This document shows, in pieces, positions 9,313-16,691 of a stretch of 64,000 bases of DNA. The translations under genes and the position numbers were made by a program. The stretch lies in the NCBI RefSeq assembly GCF_018362775.1, contig NZ_JAGYXY010000007.1:1-64000 (forward strand), given 5' to 3'. The number at the start of each line of letters is the position of its first letter. Positions within the stretch are counted from its first letter, which is position 1. The notes under the pieces are model-generated. The model saw only the letters and a list, made by a program, of their open reading frames with translations, was not told the origin of the DNA and did no database searches. Source of the DNA: Alistipes montrealensis. GTDB lineage: Bacteria > Bacteroidota > Bacteroidia > Bacteroidales > Rikenellaceae.

Positions 9313-10308
9313 ATGTACAAATTTACAATCTGCGAAGAGAATGATATTCCATGGACTCAAATAGAATCTTGTTCTGATTCTAATATTTTCCATACAAAAG
9401 ATTGGATGAAATTCTTGATTGTATGTAAAGGTTTGCAACCGTTTATCGTTCGAATTCATCTCGAAGAAAAACTTATTGGTTTCTTTATCGGATATAGGTT
9501 TAAAAAATTTGGATTGAATATTATTGGGTCTCCCTTTGAAGGATGGACAACAAGTTATCAAGGAATATGCACATTATATTCACTCAATAAAGAACTGCGC
9601 GTCTCCATCTACAAAGAGCTTTCCGAATATTGTTTAAAATATTGCATTCTTCTTCAGTTCTCAGATTGGAATCTGAACAACGGAGATGTAAAGGGATATT
9701 TCGAAAACTTTAACTTTCAGAACAGTTATTATTTGGATTTATCTCCAGATATTGAAACTCTTTTTAAAAGTTTTAAGCAAAAATCATGTCAATACGCTAT
9801 TCATAAAGCTCAAAGATTGGGCGTCAAGGTTCTAGAGCCGAAACATCTTCATGAATTTGCGGAAGAATATTATAATGAATTAATTGATGTCTTTTCCAAA
9901 CAAGAGTTAACACCTACATATTCAGTTGATCATGTTAAATATTTACTTGACAATGTATCACCTTGTCATCGTATTCTGTTGGAAGCTAGACACCCTGAAA
10001 CCAATATATGTATAGCTACAATTATATTTATTTACCATAACCATATGGCTTTTTATTGGGGAGCGGCAAGTTACCGAGCTTATCAGAAATATTGTCCCAA
10101 TGAATTGTTGATGTTTGAAGCTATCAAGCGAATGAAGGACGTCGGGGTATCTTTATTGGAAATGGAAGGCATTCGACCATACAAAGAAAAGTATAATCCT
10201 ATCCAATATTCCAAACCTCAAGTTTTAGTTACAAAATATCCATTTGTTATACCCATGAAGAATTTCGCGAAAAAAGCCTATTATTATATCAGAAATTTCA
10301 AAAAATAG
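9313..10308 (+). CDS. FemAB/GNAT-like acyl- or aminoacyl-transferase
   Basis: 331-residue protein resembling the FemAB-type, BioF2-like acetyltransferase group. It has two GNAT-like halves, with KQKSCQYAIHKAQRLGVKV in the first and MAFYWGAASYRAYQKYCPN followed by LEMEGIRPYKEKYNP in the second. FemAB relatives transfer amino acids to peptidoglycan precursors, and relatives inside polysaccharide clusters are thought to acylate amino sugars or install amino-acid substituents. No signal peptide is seen, so it should act in the cytoplasm. It is immediately followed (1 base) by a CE4 deacetylase. A coherent reading is deacetylation of a HexNAc followed by a new N-acyl or aminoacyl group, but this is inference. 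It is AT-rich like the rest of the core. Confidence 0.7.
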   Translation: MYKFTICEENDIPWTQIESCSDSNIFHTKDWMKFLIVCKGLQPFIVRIHLEEKLIGFFIGYRFKKFGLNIIGSPFEGWTTSYQGICTLYSLNKELRVSIYKELSEYCLKYCILLQFSDWNLNNGDVKGYFENFNFQNSYYLDLSPDIETLFKSFKQKSCQYAIHKAQRLGVKVLEPKHLHEFAEEYYNELIDVFSKQELTPTYSVDHVKYLLDNVSPCHRILLEARHPETNICIATIIFIYHNHMAFYWGAASYRAYQKYCPNELLMFEAIKRMKDVGVSLLEMEGIRPYKEKYNPIQYSKPQVLVTKYPFVIPMKNFAKKAYYYIRNFKK

Positions 10309-10309
10309 C

Positions 10310-11053
10310 ATGGCCAAGATAGTGCTGATGTATCACGATTTATATATCAAATCGGGAACAGAAAGCGGATTTCAGAATGAAAGTGCGTTTCAGTATAAGA
10401 TTCAAATAGATGAATTTGAAAGGCATGTTAAAGCAGTAGTTGATTACTGCCGCAAGCATTTGGATGTCCAAGTTGAATTTACATTCGACGATGGAGGTAT
10501 ATCATTTCTGAATTTAGCGGCACCGATATTGGAAAAATATGGACTTAAAGGCGTATTTTTCATCAGTACCGAATATATAAATACACCTCTTTTTCTAACA
10601 TCGGTCCAACTGCAAGAACTATCAGACAGGGGGCATCATATAGGGTCACATGCTCACTCTCATAAGCCGCTAACAACATTATCAGAAAATGAGATCACAA
10701 AAGAGTGGGTAAATTCCATCAATCTAATAAAACCATATACAACAACGAATATTAGTGCATCCATACCCAATGGCGATGAAAATTCAATTGTGAGGAAGAA
10801 GGCTTTAGAAGCTGGAATAAATAAGCTTTATACCTCTGTCCCTACAACCCAAACAAAGCGCTTCTATGGAATGCCCATATTCGGGCGTTATGTAATATAT
10901 CAAGGTATGACTTCAACAGATGTTATTGCAATCATCTCTAACAAACATCACCGTAATAAAATATTTCTTAAATGGAAATTGTTGTCTTTGGCCAAAAATA
11001 TTTTAGGAAACAAATATAACAAGATCAAAGTATTTTTATTTAAACGCAATTAA
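10310..11053 (+). CDS. Polysaccharide deacetylase (CE4/NodB domain)
   Basis: 247 residues with the two metal-binding signatures of the CE4 family: TFDDGG with D60/D61, and GSHAHSH with H114 and H118. The third motif region is ASIPNGDEN instead of the usual R-x-P-x-G-x, a notable deviation. It presumably removes an N-acetyl or O-acetyl group from a sugar of the polysaccharide. No signal peptide is evident, so it may act on lipid-linked intermediates in the cytoplasm, which is less common than the exported enzymes that modify peptidoglycan. The gene follows the FemAB-like gene by 1 base and precedes a GT2 gene by 30 bases. Confidence 0.8.
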   Translation: MAKIVLMYHDLYIKSGTESGFQNESAFQYKIQIDEFERHVKAVVDYCRKHLDVQVEFTFDDGGISFLNLAAPILEKYGLKGVFFISTEYINTPLFLTSVQLQELSDRGHHIGSHAHSHKPLTTLSENEITKEWVNSINLIKPYTTTNISASIPNGDENSIVRKKALEAGINKLYTSVPTTQTKRFYGMPIFGRYVIYQGMTSTDVIAIISNKHHRNKIFLKWKLLSLAKNILGNKYNKIKVFLFKRN

Positions 11054-11083
11054 TAATCTATTTATAATTATATAATTAACAAC

Positions 11084-12070
11084 ATGCTAAGCGTTGTATG
11101 CCCAATCTACAATGAGGAAAAATACATTCGTCAGTGCATAGACTCTATATTATCACAAGATTATCCATACAACGATGTGGAAGTACTCTTTGTGGATGGT
11201 ATGAGCACAGATCGGACTCGGAAGATTGTCTCTGAGTATACTAAACGGTATTCGCATATTCGGTTGATTGACAATCCTCATAAGATAGTTCCGTGTGCAA
11301 TGAATATCGGTATACACGCTTCAAAAGGAGATATAATCATTCGCCTTGATGCTCATGCAAGTTATCAACCTGATTATTTTTCTGTTTTATATCGATATTC
11401 GTGTGAACTTCGTGCTGAAAATGTTGGCGTGGTCTGTAAAACAGATGTTTTGAATAAAACACCAAAGACTTTGGCGATTCGGGAAGTATTGAGTAATAAA
11501 TTGGGAGTTGGAAATTCTGCATTCAGAACCGGGGTTAATCAAATTATGGAGGTAGATACGGTTCCATTCGGTTGCTGGCCTCGTAGTGTGTTTGATAGAT
11601 ATGGGTTATATGACGAACGCTTAATTCGTAATCAAGACATTGAGCTAAATAAGCGAATAAAGCATGGCGGAGGTAAAATCGTAATCGTTCCGGATACCTA
11701 TTGCACCTATTTGGCGCGCGAAACTTTCAGCGGATTGGCAAAAAATAATTTTGGAAACGGCAAATGGAACATTCTAACAGTTTATTACACAGGACAGTTT
11801 CGGTCACTTTCCTTACGTCATTTTATTCCGTTGATTTTCCTCGTATCACTCATATTGCCAGTACTTGTATCATTCATTTGTCCACCATTAGGATTGGTAG
11901 CTATTTTATCAATAGTGGGATATTTATTTGCAATAGGGGCAATTAGTGGAATGCTTGCACATAGAAAAGGCTTACATTTTGGTTACCTTTTATGGAGTTT
12001 TATTGTTTTGCATCTATCCTATGGATGGGGATCGTTGTACGGACTCATTAGCGTGATATTTAACAAATAA
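11084..12070 (+). CDS. Glycosyltransferase family 2 with C-terminal membrane segments (ExoA-like)
   Basis: 328 residues. The GT2 domain starts with LSVVCPIYNEEKYIRQC and contains FVDGMSTDRT and IRLDAHASYQ, then IRNQDIELNKRIKHGGG, the ED-type motif and loop. About the last 90 residues form two or three membrane-spanning segments (IPLIFLVSLILPVLVSFIC and following). This layout resembles ExoA-type glucosyltransferases of exopolysaccharide pathways. It should act at the cytoplasmic face of the inner membrane on an undecaprenyl-linked acceptor. It lies 7 bases upstream of the frameshifted acetyltransferase. Confidence 0.8.
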   Translation: MLSVVCPIYNEEKYIRQCIDSILSQDYPYNDVEVLFVDGMSTDRTRKIVSEYTKRYSHIRLIDNPHKIVPCAMNIGIHASKGDIIIRLDAHASYQPDYFSVLYRYSCELRAENVGVVCKTDVLNKTPKTLAIREVLSNKLGVGNSAFRTGVNQIMEVDTVPFGCWPRSVFDRYGLYDERLIRNQDIELNKRIKHGGGKIVIVPDTYCTYLARETFSGLAKNNFGNGKWNILTVYYTGQFRSLSLRHFIPLIFLVSLILPVLVSFICPPLGLVAILSIVGYLFAIGAISGMLAHRKGLHFGYLLWSFIVLHLSYGWGSLYGLISVIFNK

Positions 12071-12077
12071 TAAGCAT

Positions 12078-12580
12078 ATGGTTCAGAGAGAGACAGTAGC
12101 CTCCTTTCTTTGGCGTAAAGTCAAAAAATCCCCCCCCCTTATTATTGTTACTATTCTCCACTCACCATTATATTCAAACCGGTACGGAAATGGTTTTCTG
12201 TAGTATTTATTCCTTCCATACCGTTCAACGGTTTGCGTGTACAATGTTACAGGTGGTGCGGCTATAAAATCGGAAAGAACACATTTATCGGCATGCGTTG
12301 TTATCTTGATGATATGTGCTTTGATCTTATGGAAATCGGTGAAAATGTCACCATCTCTTATGGTGTCTATTTTGCTTGTCATGGCAAAAACCAAGGACAT
12401 CATAAGATTACGATTCAAGATGGTGCTTATATTGGGATGAGAGCCTCGGTGGTAGCACGGACCGATATCAAAATAGGGAAACATGCCATTATTGGGGCGC
12501 AGACATTGGTAAATAAAAATATTCCGGCCAATCACACTGCTGTTGGTATTCCCTGCCGTATTTTCCCCAACAAAAACTAA
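12078..12580 (+). CDS. Hexapeptide acetyltransferase interrupted by a 9-C tract (out of frame here)
   Basis: The ATG at 12078 opens a frame (MVQRETVASFLWRKVKK) that reads into nine C at 12130-12138 and stops at TAG 12201-12203 after 41 residues. The frame shifted by one base after the tract is open from the tract to TAA at 12580. It reads FKPVRKWFSVVFIPSIPFNG, then RVQCYRWCGYKIGKNTFIGM, and ends with hexapeptides and VGIPCRIFPNKN, a normal WcaF/maltose-acetyltransferase-like protein. With 10 C (or 7) the gene would encode about 167 residues. As written the product is OFF, unless translation starts internally, for example at TTG 12233. This is either a phase-variable O-acetyltransferase or a homopolymer sequencing error. 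Confidence 0.72.
12130..12138 (+). repeat. Homopolymer C9 within the acetyltransferase coding region
   Basis: Nine consecutive C at codons 18-21 of the gene starting at 12078, just where the reading frame breaks. Tracts of this length are prone to slipped-strand mispairing; one added base or two lost bases restores the full frame. It is one of four long G/C runs in the window. Confidence 0.85.
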
Positions 12581-12589
12581 TCTTAAATC

Positions 12590-13192
12590 ATGAAATACCT
12601 TTTTGACCGGGCAGTCTCGCTGCTCGGGCTATTGGTTCTTTGGCCTGTACTGATCGTTATCGCTCTGTCGATCAAAATAAAAATGCCGGGAGGTCCCGTG
12701 ATTTTCAAGCAGCAACGCATAGGCCGGAATGGGAAACTCTTTATGATGTACAAATTCCGGTCGATGACCGTCTCGCACTCCGGATCGTCTGTATCCGTAG
12801 CTGGCGAGAGCCGGATCACGCCTCTCGGAGCGAAACTGCGCAAGTATAAGTTCGATGAATTACCCGAATTGTGGAATGTTCTGAAAGGTGATATGAGTTT
12901 TGTCGGACCAAGGCCCGATGTTCCGGGATATGCCGATAAACTCCGGGGTGAAGATCGCCTTATTTTGAAACTGCGGCCCGGAATTACTGGTCCTGCATCG
13001 TTGAAATATGCCAACGAGGAGGAAATTCTGGCGACGGTTCACGATCCGGTTCGCTACAACGATGAAGTGATTTTTCCCGATAAAGTCCGCATCAACCTCG
13101 ATTACTATTACAACCATACGTTTTTCGGGGATATAAAATTAATCTTTCAAACCATTTTCAGATCATACGAATTAGCGGAAATACCTAAATAA
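12590..13192 (+). CDS. Initiating phosphoglycosyl transferase (small PglC/WcaJ-type sugar transferase)
   Basis: 200 residues, the size of the minimal monotopic phosphoglycosyl transferases. An N-terminal hydrophobic re-entrant helix (SLLGLLVLWPVLIVIALSI) is followed by GGPVIFKQQRIGRNGK, MYKFRSM, then the catalytic-type DELPELWNVLKGDMSFVGPRP (quoted in parts) and LRPGITGPAS. It transfers a sugar phosphate from a UDP-sugar to undecaprenyl phosphate at the inner membrane, starting repeat-unit synthesis. It lies 1 base from the DegT aminotransferase, an arrangement like PglC with PglE. The first sugar may therefore be a UDP-4-amino-sugar derivative, though no 4,6-dehydratase is present in the window. 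GC content returns to backbone level here. Confidence 0.87.
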   Translation: MKYLFDRAVSLLGLLVLWPVLIVIALSIKIKMPGGPVIFKQQRIGRNGKLFMMYKFRSMTVSHSGSSVSVAGESRITPLGAKLRKYKFDELPELWNVLKGDMSFVGPRPDVPGYADKLRGEDRLILKLRPGITGPASLKYANEEEILATVHDPVRYNDEVIFPDKVRINLDYYYNHTFFGDIKLIFQTIFRSYELAEIPK

Positions 13193-13193
13193 A

Positions 13194-14441
13194 ATGGCAC
13201 AAAACAGAATCTATCTCTGCTTGGCACACATGTCGGGTGAAGAGCAGAAATTTATCAAAGAAGCGTTCGATACCAATTGGGTCGTACCTTTAGGGCCAAA
13301 TGTCAATGCTTTCGAGGAGGACCTGAAACAATTCACCGGCGGAGCCAAAGAGGTTGTCGCGCTTGCGTCCGGAACAGCCGCCGTACATTTGGCTTTGTTA
13401 GCTTGCGGAGTAGGGCCGGACGATGAGGTGATCGTGCAAAGTTTTACATTCTGCGCCTCTTCGCATCCCGTAACTTACCTTGGGGCCACGCCCATCTTCG
13501 TTGATTCGGAGCCTGAAACCTGGAACATGGACCCTGCTCTGCTTGAAATGGCTATCGAAGAGCGTATTGCCAAAACGGGCAAGAAACCGAAGGCAATCGT
13601 TCCGGTAGCCCTATATGGTATGCCTTATAAAATCGACGAGATTATGGCTGTTGCCGATAAATACGACATCCCGGTCATCGAAGATGCCGCCGAAGGCTTC
13701 GGTTCAAAGTTCGACGGGCGGGTACTCGGGACGTTTGGCAAATACGGCGTTCTGTCGTTCAACGGCAATAAGATGATCACCACGTCGGGTGGCGGAGCAC
13801 TGATCTGTCCGGATTCTGAGGCAAAGAAGGAGATCATGTTCTACGCCACACAAGCCCGTGAAGCCTATCCCTATTACCAGCACGAGCAGATCGGATACAA
13901 TTACCGGATGTCGAACATTTGTGCCGGAATCGGACGTGGGCAGATGACTGTTGCTGACGAGCATATCGCCCACCACAAACATGTTTGCCAACTCTACAAG
14001 GAACTGCTGGCCGGAATCCAGGGTGTTGAACTGCATGAAAACCCGTCGCTGCGTTACGACAGCAACTATTGGCTCTGTACGATTCTGCTCGATCTATCTT
14101 TGCACGTAAAAGGAGAAGAACACGCCTATGAGACAGCTGTCCAAGGTGCAGTCGGCGGGGCGGCCGGAGTAACGCATGTCGCTGGGGCACTCCACACGGC
14201 CTGTGAACCGAACCCGAACGTCGAGGCAATGCGTATGGCACTGGACGCTGCGGGCATCGAATCCCGGCCGCTGTGGAAACCGATGCATTTGCAGCCGGTT
14301 TATGCAAAGAATCCGGCTTATGTGAACGGTGCGAGTGACTCCTTATTCAAACAGGGGCTGTGCTTACCCAGCGGTCCCTATGTGTCGGATGAGAATGTAC
14401 GTTATATCGTCGACCAAATCAAGGAAAATATCGTCAGATAA
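13194..14441 (+). CDS. DegT/DnrJ/EryC1/StrS PLP-dependent sugar aminotransferase (PglE-like)
   Basis: 415-residue fold-type I aminotransferase of the nucleotide-sugar family. SGTAAVHLAL forms the phosphate-binding region. VIEDAAEGFGSKF has the PLP-interacting Asp. The Schiff-base lysine is K193 in SFNGNKMITTSGGG. It would transaminate a UDP-4-keto-sugar, using glutamate, to a 4-amino sugar for the O-unit. A stretch near residues 300-340 (EEHAYETAVQGAVGGAAGVT and onwards) is a rather long insertion compared with typical PglE proteins, and seems unconserved in character. The gene follows the phosphoglycosyl transferase by 1 base and ends the locus; a weak hairpin with T-run follows. Confidence 0.85.
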   Translation: MAQNRIYLCLAHMSGEEQKFIKEAFDTNWVVPLGPNVNAFEEDLKQFTGGAKEVVALASGTAAVHLALLACGVGPDDEVIVQSFTFCASSHPVTYLGATPIFVDSEPETWNMDPALLEMAIEERIAKTGKKPKAIVPVALYGMPYKIDEIMAVADKYDIPVIEDAAEGFGSKFDGRVLGTFGKYGVLSFNGNKMITTSGGGALICPDSEAKKEIMFYATQAREAYPYYQHEQIGYNYRMSNICAGIGRGQMTVADEHIAHHKHVCQLYKELLAGIQGVELHENPSLRYDSNYWLCTILLDLSLHVKGEEHAYETAVQGAVGGAAGVTHVAGALHTACEPNPNVEAMRMALDAAGIESRPLWKPMHLQPVYAKNPAYVNGASDSLFKQGLCLPSGPYVSDENVRYIVDQIKENIVR

Positions 14442-14458
14442 CCATCCACAGAAACTCG

Positions 14459-14477
14459 AAAATCGGACTGATTTTTT
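14459..14477 (+). terminator. Weak intrinsic terminator after the polysaccharide locus
   Basis: AAAATC, a 5-base loop, then GATTTT followed by TT. The stem is short and AU-rich, but it is the first hairpin after the last gene of the locus, 17 bases past its stop. Confidence 0.35.
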
Positions 14478-14492
14478 CCATCAAATTGACTG

Positions 14493-14681
14493 TTGGAAAT
14501 ATCAATAATGAGTCGTATTTTTATATTTAGGCATAGAGATGTATTGAGGTGCAAAACAACCGCTGTAAACTTGTGACCTCAAAAACAAAGAACGAATATA
14601 ACATATTGATACATAAAGAACAAAGGCAATAGGTCCGAGGCTCGTTTTCCGCTCCAAAGAGGTCATCTTGACCTCTTTTTT
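14493..14681 (+). ncRNA. Candidate small RNA with promoter and terminator
   Basis: A promoter-like pair, TTG at 14493-14495 and TATTTTTA at 14516-14523 with a 20-base spacer (7 of 8 bases fit TAnnTTTG), precedes about 150 bases with no good reading frame. Inside is a possible long-range stem TGAGGT/ACCTCA (about 14546-14581). The segment ends in the strong intrinsic terminator at 14656-14681. The combination suggests an independently transcribed small RNA, or the leader of something lost. No known family is recognised. Confidence 0.3.
14656..14681 (+). terminator. Intrinsic terminator
   Basis: Stem AAAGAGGTCA (14656-14665), loop TCT, TGACCTCTTT (14669-14678), followed by TTT. This is a 10-bp perfect stem with a U-tract. 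No protein gene ends just upstream, which is why a small RNA is considered. Confidence 0.75.
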
Positions 14682-14689
14682 GTTGCGCA

Positions 14690-15311
14690 AAGCGACGCAA
14701 ATAGAAGCAAATAATACTGTATATCAACGATATGCGGGGTTATTTCATTTCGCAGCCATAGCAAAGGCAGGCATCCGAAAGCAGGTCACTAAAGTGCTTA
14801 AACGTGGTACATGGGTACGAGCCGAGGAAATGTACCACGCGAATGGTGATAATGCACTGAACGACATCGGTTTGATTTAAGGTCTATGTGATTAAGCATT
14901 CGTTTTGCGGCGAAAAGAAAGGAGCGGCTTATTTTGAATTGCTGTTTTTGGGGTTGAGAATCTGACGAATAAGTTGCAGTCTTCGTTGCCGGGCGCGAAA
15001 GGCGCATTCGGTGTGGGGCTCGCGTTGTCGGTGTCTCCTTGGACAGCTTCATCATACCCGATCGGGAAACGACTGGTTTCATGATGCAGTCCTACGGGTG
15101 TCAGGCCAAAGGAATGCCGGTCAGGGATACTTTCGGCGCGGCGGAGCATGCGCCTTAGATATGCGGCAAAACCCGAGGCATGGGGGCTTTATGCCCCTGG
15201 AGTAAGGACGCAGGGGTTGGAATAGGGGCGTAGGGGTTCGGAGGCGGTAAAACTTGACCAAACTGTCGCCTATTTTGAGACGATACGGGCCAAAAATGGA
15301 AAAAAATGAGT
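14690..15311. other. Gene-poor spacer between the polysaccharide locus and the DUF1080 operon
   Basis: Only short overlapping frames without recognisable motifs, codon pattern or ribosome-binding sites are seen. The last 100 bases hold G-rich near-repeats such as CGCAGGGGTT and CGTAGGGGTT. No tRNA, insertion sequence or attachment site was recognised. Confidence 0.5.
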
Positions 15312-15319
15312 TATCTTCG
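15312..15319 (+). promoter_or_regulatory. Bacteroidota -7-like box for the DUF1080 operon
   Basis: TATCTTCG matches TAnnTTTG at all but one position and ends 25 bases before the chosen ATG at 15345. It overlaps the alternative upstream ATG at 15306, which argues against that start. No clear -33 TTTG is seen. Confidence 0.4.
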
Positions 15320-15344
15320 TAAAATCAAAACTACCCAAAAAATA

Positions 15345-16679
15345 ATGAAAAAAATACTTCTTCTACTCTTGGGGACCTGTACCGTTGTCGGAGCACAGGC
15401 TCAATGGCAAACACTTTTCAACGGCAAAAACCTGAACGGCTGGAAGACGGTCGCCGGTACGGCCGAATACCGGATCGTCGACGGTGCTATCGAAGGCATC
15501 AGCAAGACGGGTACGCCGAACACCTTTCTCCGCACGGACAAGGAGTATGGCGATTTCATCCTGGAGATGCTGTTCCGGGTCGACGAAGGGTTGAATTCGG
15601 GCATTCAACTGCGCAGCCACCTGACCGACGGCCGTGTGCGGGGCTACCAGTACGAGATTGATCCGTCGGCGCGTGCATGGTCGGGCGGCATCTACGACGA
15701 GGCGCGCCTCGGGTGGCTTTATCCGCTGACGACCAATCCCGCGGCGCAGCGGGCTTTCCGCCACGGCGACTGGAACAAAGTCCGCGTGGAGGCGGTCGGC
15801 AACCGCATCCGGACCTGGATCAACGGCGTTCCGGCGGCGGACGTGCTCGACGCGCAGGATGCTTCGGGTTTCATCGCCCTGCAGGTGCATGCCATCGGCA
15901 AGCCCGAACTGGCCGGCAAGAAGGTCTGCTGGAAGGATATCCGCATCCTGACCTCCGGACTGGAGTACGAACTGTCGCCCGAAACGGGCATTGCGCAGCA
16001 CAACTGCATTCCCAATACAATCTCGGAGCGTGAGAAGGCCGAAGGCTGGAAACTGCTGTGGGACGGTAAGACGACCGACGGCTGGCGCAGCCACAAGGGC
16101 CCGCAGTTCCCCGGCAAGGGCTGGCACGTCAAGGACGGCATCCTGACGGTCGAAAAGGCCGACGGCGCCGAATCGGGCAACGGCGGCGACATCATCACGA
16201 CCGCAAAATACCGGAATTTCATCCTGACGGTCGACTTCAAGATTACCGAAGGCGCCAACAGCGGCATCAAGTACTTCGTGAATCCCGACATCAACAGCGC
16301 CAAGGGCGGTTCGGCCATCGGCTGCGAATACCAGGTGCTCGACGACGCGAAGCATCCCGACGCCAAGCTGGGCGTGAACGGCAACCGCAAGCTGGGTTCG
16401 CTCTACGACCTCATTCCCGCTCCCGCGGACAAGCCTTTCCGCAAGGGATTTTTCAACAAGGCGACCATTGTCGTTCGAGGCAACCACGTCGAGCACTGGC
16501 TCAACGATGTCAAGATCATCGAATACGAGCGCAACAATGCGATGTGGGACGCGCTGGTCGATTACAGCAAGTATAAGGACTGGGTGAACTTCGGCAACTT
16601 CGAGAGCGGCCATATCCTGCTGCAGGACCACGGCGACGAAGTCTATTACAAGAATATCAAGATCAAGGAGTTGGACTAA
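15345..16679 (+). CDS. Two-domain DUF1080 protein (3-keto-disaccharide hydrolase-like)
   Basis: 444 residues from ATG 15345. A Sec signal peptide [18 protein letters not shown] is followed by two tandem DUF1080 (concanavalin-like jelly-roll) domains. The first starts at [14 protein letters not shown] (about residue 21) and the second at [13 protein letters not shown] (about residue 235). The pattern GLNSGIQLR recurs as GANSGIKYF in the second copy, showing internal duplication. DUF1080 proteins are known as periplasmic 3-keto-glycoside hydrolases that cleave glycosides after oxidation at C3. The next genes are exported Gfo/Idh/MocA oxidoreductases, the partner type in that pathway. An ATG at 15306 is in frame but would place extra residues before the signal peptide. 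Enzymatic specificity is not deducible. Confidence 0.83.
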   Translation: MKKILLLLLGTCTVVGAQAQWQTLFNGKNLNGWKTVAGTAEYRIVDGAIEGISKTGTPNTFLRTDKEYGDFILEMLFRVDEGLNSGIQLRSHLTDGRVRGYQYEIDPSARAWSGGIYDEARLGWLYPLTTNPAAQRAFRHGDWNKVRVEAVGNRIRTWINGVPAADVLDAQDASGFIALQVHAIGKPELAGKKVCWKDIRILTSGLEYELSPETGIAQHNCIPNTISEREKAEGWKLLWDGKTTDGWRSHKGPQFPGKGWHVKDGILTVEKADGAESGNGGDIITTAKYRNFILTVDFKITEGANSGIKYFVNPDINSAKGGSAIGCEYQVLDDAKHPDAKLGVNGNRKLGSLYDLIPAPADKPFRKGFFNKATIVVRGNHVEHWLNDVKIIEYERNNAMWDALVDYSKYKDWVNFGNFESGHILLQDHGDEVYYKNIKIKELD

Positions 16680-16691
16680 AAACTGAGCACG

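Noticed and set aside
14668..14880. 70-residue + strand frame after the polysaccharide locus
   Set aside because: Starts in the loop of an intrinsic terminator, has no ribosome-binding site and no motif.
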